Positions 44,542 to 55,949 of a DNA stretch of 64,000 bases are shown here, in pieces. The DNA is from Ephydatia muelleri. Taxonomy: Eukaryota > Porifera > Demospongiae > Spongillida > Spongillidae. Position numbers and translations under genes: made by a program. A model generated the notes under the pieces. The model was not told where the DNA came from. It did not search any database and saw only the letters and a list, made by a program, of their open reading frames with translations. The stretch spans positions 5,466,528 through 5,530,527 of the forward strand of contig JABACO010000005.1 in assembly GCA_013339895.1 (NCBI GenBank), read 5' to 3'. Each line of letters opens with the position of its first letter. Positions within the stretch are counted from its first letter, which is position 1.

Positions 44542-46413
44542 TTACTTTCTTGTACATATAATCTTCATCATTAAATTTAACTCACAAAATATCATTCTAA
44601 ATGTGTGCTTTGACTCTTCTTTTTCACACAGGATTAGTAAGGCACCCATCCCAGGGTCTTGAATTCCAATCAAATGTCCACACCTCACAGACACAATATC
44701 TCCATCTTCCTCCTTCCATAGGTAGTCATCAACAGTATGCTGATTCTCTCCCTCAACAGTACAAGTGATTACATGTAGCTTTTCACTTTGCATAGCAGCG
44801 ATAATCAAAAAGCATTTATTTGTAGGATATTCTGGGACAGCCTTGTACCACAGTGCTTGATTATCCTTTGGACCACATACCAACTGGTCACTTGGATTTA
44901 TGGAAACCACCAACTTACTCTCGATGTCTTCAATGGAATACTCCTACATTAATAATGGAGAGAAACCTTGTAGTTGTTTTGAATATGCACATATGAAGGG
45001 TATAGCACAACTATGAACATTGGTGTAGACTGAGGAAGATGGCAAAGATGACAATTGGCATATACTCTTGATGGCCCTGCTAACAGGCACAGTAGTTTCG
45101 TAAACATATTCAAACAAAAAAAGTGTTCTCAAATGCTATAAACCATGATATTACTCAGTTTCCAATGCATTGAATTATTATCAGAATAAAGGAGAGAAAC
45201 CTTGTATTTGTTTTGAATATGTACATATGAAGGGTATAGCACAACTATGAACATTGGTGAAGACTGAGGAAGATGGTAAAGATTACAATTGGCTGTGCAT
45301 ATTATATACTCTCGATGGCCCTGCTAACAGGCACAGTAGTTCAATAAACATATTCAAATGAACAATTTACTCTCAAATGCTATAAAACCATGATACTACT
45401 CAGTTTCGAATTATTATCAGAATGCAATCACAACACCGCTATTAATTGCTGGTATGATTTTATTCGGAGAGCTAGATATGCACATACCTGCACAAAATGC
45501 ACATCAGCAAATGAAAATGTAAACAAAATGCTAAGTTGTGTAATTTAATGTAACAAAAGAATGAGCTAGATGAATAATGGAGCATACAATTCAAAGTTTC
45601 TATCAATTGTCTATGTGAGCATGCAGCTAATACTATTGATACATAGTGTGTATGTCTGGAAATAAATGCATGCACTCCTAAACCACAAATAAAAAATCTT
45701 TTACACATAAACCCACAACTGAATCTGCAGTGGGTACTATATTCGACCACAACAACTTATTAGCACCTGCATACCATTTTCTGGAATGTAAAGGAATGCC
45801 GAGTTTCGGCAAAACCTGTTTCATCACAGAACAACACGCTCTTGTCACCAAAACACAACATTGTTGACGTTAGCTTGCAAACAATGTTATTGCCTTCCAT
45901 CATCCACTGGTCTCCTTCCTCACTGTCATTACAGAGCCATAGTTGAGATGATTCAGGGTCACGTTTTAATGCTCTACCATTGCTCATTGAAACAATTTTA
46001 AAGCTTCCATCAGGTTCATCCTTCCTCCACCATAACTGGTCACTAGAGGGAGGTGTTTGCCTTTCTTTGAGAAAAACAAACTTCATATTCACCAGTTGAA
46101 ACACTTGGCCACGATGAGATGTGTTATTACAGACAATGATGAAGATCTGCATGAATAAGACAGAATCAAAGGTCCTAAAGACATTTAAGTGTTGCTTATA
46201 GCAAGGAACAAAACAGATAATGGATGTGTGTAATAAATATATGTTACAATGTAGATGCAGTTATAACACTTGTATGCTACAATTAATTTAGACTGTGATT
46301 GCCATGCAGCTTGCCATATTGTACACATCATCATAGTTAAGGTTTGCACTAGCTTCATCTTTGCAAGACACTAGCACACACATGTACAAGAGACTTACCT
46401 TCAAGTGTACCAT
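44542..46413 (-). CDS. Ricin-type beta-trefoil (lectin-like) protein, copy B
   Basis: Exons 46399..46413 (MVHLK), 45775..46146 and 44542..44943 on the minus strand, GT-AG borders, phase 0, about 262 residues. Same domain plan as copy A: GQVFQLVN, DQLWWRKDEPDG, LWLCNDSEEGDQW, then DQALWYKAVPEYP and DDYLWKEEDG. Compared with A, one extra T after CELN removes the stop and adds ten residues (LMMKIICTRK). All frames are open. The intron between exons 2 and 3 contains a duplicated block of about 235 bases. This is the best preserved copy next to A. Confidence 0.65.
44944..45430. repeat. Tandem duplication inside the lectin B intron
   Basis: GAGAGAAACCTTGTA through CACAGTAGTT occurs twice. The first block is almost or fully identical to unit C (53223..53460). 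The second has GGCTGTGCATATTATATACT as in unit A. Confidence 0.8.
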
Positions 46414-47174
46414 TTATAATGCACACAATAATCTCATATTATTGAACACATATATAGGGGCTACTAGTAGGATTACACATACGTATATATGTACATTGCA
46501 AACTGAGCTAGGGATCATACAGGCAAGATATGAACAGTGGGAGGGACAGCAAAATGTGAAGACAGATGGTGCAATGTTTAATAAGATAGGGGGGAATGAA
46601 AAAAGTATAGAGAAAAAAAGAGGAGAGAGGGGAGAGGGAGGAGAGATGAAGAGAGATGGAGAAAGAGAGTAGGGAGGAAAAGAAGTCATGAAATAAAAGT
46701 AAACACAAGTATAAAAATAAAAAGTAGCAATGTAAAAGACAAATGATGAACATGATGTGAAGTGGTCACCTACAAATGCAAGAACATATGATGAAAGAGA
46801 AACAAATAAAACCTCTTCTTTCAGATGCAAAAGTGTGATTGCCGAGGGGAAAAAATATGTAAAGCGCTTGAGCAAGTAGTACCAAGATCCTACATCATAA
46901 CCACCCTTTTTGTTCTGTTTCTTTTCTGTTCTCTTTACGGACACATATATTGCTTTACTCATATGTATGTGAAACGGGGTAAAATAAACCTGCATACCAG
47001 CTATTTTGCCCTCTCACTTACATGTTTGAAATTTCTCAGCATGTGTTGTACCTATGCTCGCATGTTTATGCACTGCCTTCTGTGGGATTCTATGCCCTAT
47101 ATCTCTGACTAAACATGCATGCTACATTTCACACATACTGCATGTACGTATGTATGCATATGCATTGCACTTTG

Positions 47175-47350
47175 TTAATCAGCTTGTGCAAGCTCTCCTT
47201 CACCTTCCTGATAAGTAACCACAGCATATCCTGGTACTGAAGGATGCATCTCTGCAACACAGCAAGTAATAGGTTCTGATGTAATAAGTTCTGATGTAAT
47301 AGGTTCTGATGTAATAGGCTGTTTATCAACACTTAGTTGGGCATTAACCA
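47175..47350 (-). CDS. Receptor cytoplasmic-tail exon, unit B
   Basis: The minus strand reads SVDKQPITSEPITSELITSE, then PITCCVAEMHPSVPGYAVVT and YQEGEGELAQAD to TAA 47175..47177. Three 15-base units encode the ITSEP repeat. By homology with A and C it is the last exon of an Ig/FN3 receptor, but no receptor ectodomain exons lie upstream in unit B, so it is an orphan. The acceptor site is not fixed. Confidence 0.45.
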
Positions 47351-47899
47351 TTGTGAAATGGTAATAAGCAATTCATAAAGATTGCCATGCATGGATCTTC
47401 AACCTTCTTCAGTAAAATAGTCTTTACAGCTCGTTCTTCTTATCCATTACTCTGGGGAACTTTTGGGCTGCTAGTAACATGAGCAATTCCATACCAGTCT
47501 GCAAAATCTCATGACAACAATCAGGAGTTCATGCAGAATTCCATTTTCCATCGTCTGGAGAATAAAAAAAGACTTCATGTGACGTATGACTTCCCCAGTC
47601 TGGCTGTCTCTAACGTAATCCACCGTTCATGAGGAGATGGGGCTCCCTGTCATTTACATAGATCCACTATCCTTGCCATGGTTGAAGGAATCAGGGATTC
47701 TGCTACTTGTAGCCTCTCTTTACAACAATAGATGCATTTAAATACCATGCCTCTATTTCATGACTGAGTGTTGGCCACCATACACACACTCTCAACCATT
47801 TTCCCAAGTATATTACATCTTGATTTCTATCTGGTTACGCAGCAGACATATATGAATAAATATTAAAAGCTCAACAGCAAAGAAGGTGTTGGACAAGGT

Positions 47900-48450
47900 G
47901 ACCCTCTGTCCTTGCTGATGTATTCTTCTGCACTGATGGCCACTCATTCAGTCACTCTCAAATCCTACTACATGGATTCAAAACTGGACTCCTCCTGCAA
48001 AGCCAAGCTCACTGATCTCTGTGACTGGTTTGACAAGCTTTGTGACCTTGGTCCCAAGTATGGATATCATCCAGAGTCAGAGAAGTGTATTTTTATTGGG
48101 GATGCAGAACATGAAGCTGAAGCTAAATCAATTTTTCAACACCTAGGTATCATGGTTGTGAAGGGCTACTGTTTCTTAGGAGGGTTCATTGGAGATAGTG
48201 AAACCACAAGACAAGTTCTACGCAACACGATTACTGGGTGAGTGAATAATCTTCTCAAACTATCCAAAGCTGCTGAGTCACAGCCCTTAGCAGCTTTTTC
48301 TGCGTTATCTAAATCCATGCAGTTTTAGTGGTCCTACCTACAAAGATCCTTCCGGTTGTGAGGAAGCTTTTATTCCTATTTGAACCAACATTTCTGGCCT
48401 GCCATTTTTGGAGGTACCATCTCTGATCATAAAAGTAGCTATTCTCAATT
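47900..48450 (+). pseudogene. RT retroelement fragment, unit B
   Basis: Reads KAKLTDLCDWFDKLCDLGPK, KYGYHPESEKCIFIGDAEHE and GYCFLGGFIGDSETTRQVL. This is the post-catalytic part of a reverse transcriptase (thumb region), preceded by GDPLSLLMY-like codons with the YADD block lost. Same insertion as in unit C (55950..57492), so it predates the B/C duplication. Truncated where homology with C ends. Confidence 0.55.
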
Positions 48451-49840
48451 TTTGAAGTTTACACAGCGGTATACATGAGCCCAAAGACAATTCCAACCGT
48501 TCTGTGAACTGTTGCTGAAAGAGTAAAAAGGTTCAGCGAGCTCTTGCGTGTAATTACCGATTCACACACAACGCAAAATAAAGTGCTCTTTATTGCTTGA
48601 AGAGTGCAACTATATGTACGAAATAGGTATACGGTACATGGGTCGGAGTGTGCATGCAAGAGTGAGTCCTTCTAAAGACCGATCGTGTGCATATTGTGTA
48701 AGGTCCTCCGCGCATCTGGCTGTGTAAGCTCAAACTGCTGAGGAAGCCAAAAGTTTGTCCAGGACTGAGTCGTGTGACCGGAGCCTGTAATAGATCTAGC
48801 CAGCAGGAATCTTGTTTACTTTGGGTTGTTGAGTATTAAATGTTTGCATGCAGTTAACAGAAATATCAACCAGTTTTACTTTATCCGCCACGGAGATACA
48901 GCTGTGCAAAGTTAATGCACACCGATTCGCACAATCATTGCATGCAACCCGCGTTTCGTTCTCCCATAAATTTCGATAACTTCTTTCTCCACCAATTCTG
49001 CGCCTTAAACTAAGCTAGCCTCTCGGCTTGCTGTTTCCAACTATTTTTGCCTCACCCAAGTGGTGAGTTTATGTGGATAGATTAAGAGAAAAAAGAAGAG
49101 GACTTCTCACTTCGCAAGACGATCGTACCAAATTAACGGAGTCCAATAATCTTGCGTCTTCCATGGCAGCATTCAACACGGTGCGCGTAAGGCTATTTGC
49201 TACGCACTTGCATAATCCTCTAGTCGTGTGTAAAGCTTTCCAATTTGCCATACCTTAACTTGCTAAAACTTCTCGTCTTATTCCTGCCTCGCCACTCGGC
49301 TACGATTGCAATGATTTCGGGTTGTTATTTCTTTACAGCTCACACATAGTGCATGAACATGCATGCGCTCGTGCTGGCTCGCACTTGTGCATACGCTTGC
49401 ATTGTTGCATACATGACCTGTACATCATCATAATGGCATATTCTCGCACACTCAAGTATACACAGTACACTTGCACTGTACCTGATGGTTATACAGTGTA
49501 CATGTATGTGGGCCATGTGGCATACAATAAACCTGTCTAGTATACTGATGGTACGCAACTCACAAACATTGTGACATGCACATGCATTCTATTTGCTGTG
49601 CATGCATGTTTGTACAGGCCACTAATTTGATGCACCGACTCTCTGTGTATTATCCTCTGTACAAGTATTCCTTTTGACAACTACTCTTTGTGCATATTGA
49701 GTTCCCATATAACTGGTCCTTCATACTTTACGTAGAGCCCTCACTTGAGACCGTCCATAGGTACATGTAGCTTCATGCACTGTCCCATAGGATTGGTCCT
49801 CTGTAGATGCATCAGCTTCCTTGTAACATGCCCCCTGTCC
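48451..49840. other. No gene recognised
   Basis: Single-copy sequence between unit B and the hAT-type element. No frame above about 70 codons is convincing, and no repeat boundary was seen. Confidence 0.5.
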
Positions 49841-51040
49841 TAGGGTGTGTAACCGGTTATCTGGTTATTCGGGTTATTCTGATATTCGCAAAAACCTACA
49901 TTTATCCGTTCGAATAGCAACTTAGCATTACTCGGAAAAATCGATTAGTGAATTTTATCTATGTGAAATAACCGGTTCGTCGTCAGCATCGACAATTCGC
50001 CCATTTATTCGAATACCTTTTTATACCAATATCCGAATATGATTTTCAATGAGCATTTCATAATTAGAGTTATATTGTTGTGAAATGGTGTAGTATGAAG
50101 TGTTGAAAATAGGAAGTCGATAGCGTTATCCGTTGGGAAGTTATAGCGATTCAAACACAATGCATTTTTATAACATTTTAACCGTGGGGCAATTTTCGCG
50201 GAAACTGTCCCAGATAGTAATATAATGCAAACTATTTAGTGTGCATCAATTGGGGTTATAAAATATACAGCGTGTACTAGCTCAATGCTTTTATCATTGT
50301 CTTCAAGTAAGTAACTAAGTTCATTAGTATATGCCACGAGTTGTGTTTATATGTAGTAGCAATAAAATTTATGTCCAGTACTAGTATTGCATTGTTTTAT
50401 TGTACAGTGGTAGGCCTATACGAAGTGAACATATCGGAGTATTGTGCTAGCGAGTGAAATAGAATGACAGCCACTTCAAGTAAGTATGCGCGCTCTGTTT
50501 GAGTATGCGTAGGAATTAGAGAGCATTACGCAATTGTACTGATGGGAAATTTCATATGCATTTAGCGAGAAAGTGAATGGAGTGTTGTGTGATATTGTAA
50601 GTGGAGTACGTGATTGTGGGGTGAGTTTTTAATGGTGATGTCTGGTCTCAGTGGTTAGTGCGGTTGGATGGTTAGGTTTACATTACTATTGATATGTACA
50701 AGTGCATGTTAAAGATATTAAACTGTATTTGGCAAACACATGCTACTGTAGACCTTTGTGTGTCTGTGTTTTCAACTGACATGCATAGCTCTAGTTTGGG
50801 TGCGAGACCAGGTGGATTTCTGTGCAGACATAATTATCTTCTCAGTGTGCACTCCACAAGCACTATAACCTGAATAACCTAGGTATTGGGCAGGAACCTA
50901 TTCAGAAAAATCGATTTTGTTTTTTAAACTATTCGGAAAAATCGATTTTCAGGTCCACAAAAACCTGAAAAATCGATAAGTGTTTTAAAAGTATTCGGAA
51001 AAATCAATTTTCATTATGCAGGGGGAGGTTACACACCCTA
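49841..51040. mobile_element. Non-autonomous hAT-type element, 1.2 kb
   Basis: Inverted ends TAGGGTGTGTAACC (49841..49854) and GGTTACACACCCTA (51027..51040) with a perfect 8-bp duplication CCCTGTCC on both sides (49833..49840, 51041..51048). Subterminal copies of TTCGGAAAAATCGATT occur near 49935, 50905, 50938 and 50995, probably transposase sites. Inside are a nested half foldback element (50082..50212) and short unique DNA. No transposase is encoded. Confidence 0.9.
50082..50212. mobile_element. Half copy of the foldback element, nested
   Basis: GTAGTATGAAGTGTTGAAAA through GAAACTGTCCCA matches one arm of 20445..20696 almost base for base. The other arm is missing. It lies inside the hAT-type element, so it arrived later or was carried along. 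Confidence 0.8.
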
Positions 51041-51476
51041 CCCTGTCCCCATACGATTGTTCCATAAATTGATCCGTATAACAGACATCATGACCCCATA
51101 GGATTGGTACTCTAAAGGTACACGTACACTTTACACTTGCCCAACACACTGTTGTATCCACATGGCAAAAAATTACACTATGTTCATCACAACAGGCGTA
51201 AGGCTTTAAGTTCATATGCACTCACATTATACTTCTGTGACCAGTGCATGGAGTAGCACATGATAAAACTTTCCTAGGCATATCCTGGCTCAACTCATCA
51301 TTCTTTATGCCTTTCCAACTAAGCTGTACCACTAGCTGTGACTTCAGTTTCTTTTGCCAGTTTTGAGATCTTCGTTATTATTATTATTAGGGTTATTAAT
51401 TTCGTCTTCCATATGTAATCATTTCATGGATCCCCAATTAGTTGGTTGTCTCCTCTGTATGCATAACACCAGAGGT

Positions 51477-51584
51477 ATCAGACCTCATGGATTCCACTGA
51501 GAGCCTGCCCCCTCTTCAACATTGTACCCCATTCACTGCAATGTTGAAGAATGGGCAGGCTCAGTGGAATCCATGAGGTCTGAT
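51477..51584. other. Conserved hairpin, unit C copy
   Basis: Same stem as the A and B copies: ATCAGACCTCATGGATTCCA through ATTG, loop, and the inverse ending GAGGTCTGAT. Confidence 0.6.
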
Positions 51585-52599
51585 AACTCGGATAATTTAT
51601 TTTTAACTACCAACTTCACATTGCCCATACACTGTTGGAAATTGATTCCAGTCAAATTTCTACAAAGCTATCAATGTATTTCAACTGCTTCAAAGTGTTC
51701 TCAAAGTGTTTCGTCATCATTGAAGAGTACAGTGAGATCTGGAGGCATCCTTTTGCTTCAGCACATCACCTGGTGGTAAATAACATGCATGCAATGTTAA
51801 TTTATGCATGGGAGGGGCTCACTAAATGTGGGGTTATAACACAAATGACTACAAACATACATACATGTAGCTAACTGAACCAAAAATATTGTATCTCCAG
51901 AAACAGAATACATTGGTTCCTGCAATTTCAGTATGGGGAAACTGCTATACATAGGTGCATCCACAATCAATAGCAGCTAGAGGAGTCCTGTCCCTATTGA
52001 TTTTGATCGTCTAATTATTAGTCAGAGATATTTGCTGAACAAAGGATCAAGTCAGCTTTTGTTTTTCGTTAGTCTCGTGCCAGCAATGTAGGTAACACAG
52101 CATTCCACGTTCTCTTATTTTATTCCACAATATGACAACCACAGAAAACTAAAAACCAACAGTTGAATAATATCCAGCTTGGTATTCACATGCATGTATT
52201 GATGAAGAATGATATAATGCCAAAACCGAGTTTCACGTGTTTGCACACAGAAATGATACAGAATTTCAAATAGGTCATTCAGTACCAAAGGTGCATGTCA
52301 TGTCTTCAATAGATTTCATAATCACTCGATATATATTGAGGCAAACGGCCAATTTGTTGATCTTTAGCAATGAATATTATATTATTCATACATTCATACA
52401 TATGGGACAGTGCAAGAAAGAAGCAAGCTGTGAATGCAAAATAAATTCATAGGAACAAACTGATATCCATGTATCTTTAAGGCAAACCTGATGATAAGTT
52501 CAAATTCACACTATGAGCTATTTAGCATAGAATAAAAGTGCTCAATAGGATGTGGGGTAATAGTATACTTGACCCCAAAGAGTGCACTGCACAGCCTAT

Positions 52600-52712
52600 A
52601 TCACAGCAAAAACAGATTGATGCATGTCACTAGAAATCGATAATAGGGCACTTGTTGTTTGAAAGACGAGTGCCCTATTCTAGTGACATGCATCAATCTG
52701 TTTTGCTGTGAT
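52600..52712. mobile_element. 113-base inverted-repeat insertion in unit C
   Basis: Left arm ATCACAGCAAAAACAGATTG and inverse right arm CAATCTGTTTTGCTGTGAT. The stem also includes ATGCATGTCACTAGA and AATAGGGCACT; loop about TTGTTTGAAAGA. Absent at the same position in A (about 23595) and B (about 44430), so it inserted after duplication. No clear target duplication. Confidence 0.75.
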
Positions 52713-52823
52713 TGATTATGGGTCAAACAGTTGCTTCTGCACTGCCCAATGTGTATCATCATACAACCTTCAACAAGGTACAATGATGCATGCATTAGTT
52801 CTATCAATCAACACAGCCACTTT

Positions 52824-54490
52824 CTAGTATATATTATCTTCATCATTGTAATTTAACTCACAATATATCATTTTAAATGTATGCTTTGACTCTTCCTTTT
52901 CACACAGGATAAGTGAGGCCCCTATCCCAGGGTCTTGAATTCCAATCACAAGTCCACACCTCACAGACACAATATCTCCATCTTCCTCCTTCCATAGGTA
53001 GTCCTCAGCAGTATGATTCTCTCCCTCCACAGTACAAGTGATTACATGTTTGCTTTCATTTTTCATTGCAGAGACAATCAAAAAGCTTTGTTTTGTAGGC
53101 ATAGGATATTCTAGGAAAGCCTTGTACCACAACGCTTGATCATCCTTTGGACCACATACCAACTGGTCACTTGGATTTATGGAAACCACCAACTTACTCT
53201 CGATGTCTTCAATGGAATACTCCTACATTAATAATGGAGAGAAACCTTGTAGTTGTTTTGAATATGCACATATGAAGGGTATAGCACAACTATGAACATT
53301 GGTGTAGACTGAGGAAGATGGCAAAGATGACAATTGGCATATACTCTTGATGGCCCTGCTAACAGGCACAGTAGTTTCGTAAACATATTCAAACAAAAAA
53401 AGTGTTCTCAAATGCTATAAACCATGATATTACTCAGTTTCCAATGCATTGAATTATTATCAGAATGCAATCACAACACTGCTATTAATTGCTGGTATGA
53501 TTTTATTATGAGAGCTTGATATGCACAAATCCTGCACAAAATGCACATCAGCAAATGAAAATGCAAACAAAATGCTAAGTTGTGTAATTTAATGTAACAA
53601 AAGATAGAGCTAGATGAATAATGGAACATACAATTCAAAAAGTTTCTATCAATTGTCTATGTGAGCATGCAGCTAATACTATTGATACATTGTGTGTATG
53701 TCTGGAAATAAATGCATGCACTCCTAAACCACAAATAAAAAAATCTTTTACACATTAAACCCACAACTGAAATCTGCAGTGGGTACTATTTTTGACTATA
53801 GCAACGTATTAGCACCTGCATACCATTTTCTGGAATGTAAAGGAATGCTCAGTTTCATTAAAACCTTTTTCATCACAGTACAGCACGCTTTTCTCATCAC
53901 AAAATAACATTGTTGACGTTAGCTTGCAAACAATGTTATTGCCTTCCATCATCCACTGGTCTCCTTCCTCACTGAGCATTATTTGAGATGATTCAGGATC
54001 ACGTTTTAATGCTCTACCATAGCTCATTGAAACAATTGTAAAGCTTTCATCAGGTCCATCCTTCCTGTACCATAGCTGGTCACTAGAAGGAGGTGTTTGC
54101 CTTTCTTTGAGAAAAACAAACCGCATATTACCCAGTTCAAACACTTGGCCACGATGAGATGTGTCATTACAGACAATGATGAAGATCTGCATGAATAAGA
54201 TAGAATTTTAAAAACCCAAATGTACAACCTAGCACAAGGTCCTAAGAGATTAAGGTATTGCTTATAGCATAGAACAAAACAGATAATGGGTGTGTGTAAT
54301 AAATATTTGCTTATAAATGTTACAATGTAGATGCATTTTAAACGTTTTGTATGCTACAACTAATTTAGACTGTGATTGCCATGCAGCTTGCCATATTGTA
54401 CACATCATCATAGTTAAGGTTTGCACTAGCTTCATCTTTGCAAGACACTAGCACACACGTGTACAGGAGACTTACCTTTATGTGTACTAT
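52824..54490 (-). CDS. Ricin-type beta-trefoil (lectin-like) protein, copy C, start lost
   Basis: Exons 54476..54490, 53824..54186 and 52824..53222 on the minus strand, GT-AG, phase 0. Exon 1, which is MVHMK or MVHLK in A and B, reads IVHIK here: the ATG is ATA and the second Met codon is also ATA. No in-frame ATG was found just upstream. An alternative start would be the ATG overlapping the intron 1 acceptor (ATGCAGATC), giving MQIFIIVCND from an unspliced transcript. Exon 2 is nine bases shorter (LSEEGDQW for LCNDSEEGDQW). Exon 3 extends past CELN to YNDEDNIY. Frames are otherwise open, so decay is recent or an alternate promoter is used. Confidence 0.55.
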
Positions 54491-54639
54491 TAAATAATCC
54501 CATATTATTGAACACATAGGAGCTACTAGTAGGATTACACATACGTATATATGTACATTGCAAACTGAGCTAGAGATCATACAGGCAAGATATGAACAGT
54601 GGGAGGGACAGTAAAATGTAAGACAGATCGTGCAGTGTT

Positions 54640-54755
54640 TAATAAGAGAGGGGGGGTGGAGAAAGTAGAGAGAGAGAGAAGAGAGGGGAGAGGGAGGAGA
54701 GAGAGATACGGAGATAGATGAAGAGAGATGGAGAGAGAGAGTAGGGAGGAAAAGA
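54640..54755. repeat. GA-rich satellite upstream of lectin copy C
   Basis: (GAGA)n-like, same position as in units A and B but of different length. Confidence 0.6.
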
Positions 54756-54837
54756 AGTCATGAAACAAAAGTAAACACAAGTATAAAATAAAATGCAGCA
54801 CTGTAAAAGACGAATGATGAACATGATGAGAAGTGGT

Positions 54838-54895
54838 CATGGTTACTTATAAGGAAGGTGAATTGACAGGAGAGCTTGCACAAGCCGATTAACAA
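54838..54895 (+). pseudogene. Inverted piece of the receptor tail exon, unit C
   Basis: The plus strand reads VTYKEGELTGELAQAD then TAA. Orientation as in unit A, opposite to unit B. Confidence 0.55.
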
Positions 54896-55269
54896 AGTGC
54901 AGTACATATGTGCATGCAGTATGTGTAAAATGTACATGTACAAGCACTCATGTTTAGTCAGAGAAAGAGGGCATAGCATCCCACATTAGGCAGTGCATAA
55001 ACATGCAAGCATAGCTACAACACATGCTAAGAAATTTCCTAAGTGAGAGCTAGGGCAAAATAGCTGGTATGCAGGTTTATTTTACCCCATTTCATGTACA
55101 TATGAGTAAAGCAATATATGTATCCGTCAAGAGAACAGAAAAGAAACAGAACAAAAAGGGTGGTTATGGTGTAGGATCTTGGTGCCACTTGCTCAAGCGC
55201 TATGCCATCTTTTTCCCCTAGGTAATCACACTTTTGCATCTGAAAGAAGAGGCTTTTTGTTTCTCTTCA

Positions 55270-55420
55270 TCACGTGTCCGTGAATTTGTAGACAGCATAT
55301 CCTGGTGCTGATTGATGTATCTTTGCAACATAGTAAGTAATAAGTTCTGATGTATTAGGTTCTGATGTAATAGGATGTTTATCAACACTTAGTTGGGCAT
55401 TAACCATTGTGAAATGGTAA
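55270..55420 (-). pseudogene. Receptor tail exon, unit C, separated from its end
   Basis: The minus strand reads LSVDKHPITSEPNTSELITY, then HQSAPGYAVYKFTDT and a stop. After PGYAV the sequence leaves the unit B reading because the following block is inverted, so the C-terminus is different. Confidence 0.45.
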
Positions 55421-55949
55421 TAAGCAATGCATAAACATTGCCATGTATGGATCTTCAACCTTCTTCAGTAAAATAGTGCTTACAGCTCGTTCTTCTTCTC
55501 TATTACTCTGGGGAATTTTGGGCTGCTAGTAACATGAGCAATTCCATACCAGTCTGTAAAATCTCATGACAAGAATTGGGAGTTCATGCAGAGTTCCATT
55601 TTCCATCATCTGGAGGAAAAAAAAAGACTTCATGTGACGTATGACTTCCCCAGTCTGGCTGTCTCTAAAGTAATCCACCGTTCATGAGGAGATGGGGCTC
55701 CCTGTCATTTACATAGATCCACTATCCTTGCCATGGTTGAAGGAATCAGGGATTCTGTTGCTTGTAGCCTCTCTTTACAACAATAGATGCATTTAAATAC
55801 CATGCCTCTATTTCATGACTGAGTCTTGGCCACCATACACACACTCTCAACCGTTTTCCCAAGTATATTACATCTTGATTTCTATCTGGTTACGCAGCAG
55901 ACATATATGAATAATTATTAAAAGCTCTACAGCAAAGAAGGTGTTGGAC

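Larger units (their letters stand above)
42817..48450. repeat. Segmental duplication, unit B
   Basis: Same order as units A and C: hairpin, lectin gene, GA satellite, tail exon, then (with C) an RT-element fragment. B carries a local inversion of about 46765..47205 relative to A and C, and a tandem duplication in the lectin intron (44950..45175 and 45185..45420). Confidence 0.85.

Noticed and set aside
44944..45132. A 62-codon minus-strand frame, identical at 53223..53411
   Set aside because: Lies wholly within the lectin intron. Identity reflects the shared duplicated DNA, not protein constraint.
46361..46672. Frames in the GA-rich tract upstream of lectin B
   Set aside because: Low-complexity Glu/Arg or Ser/Leu runs that are not conserved in frame with A and C.
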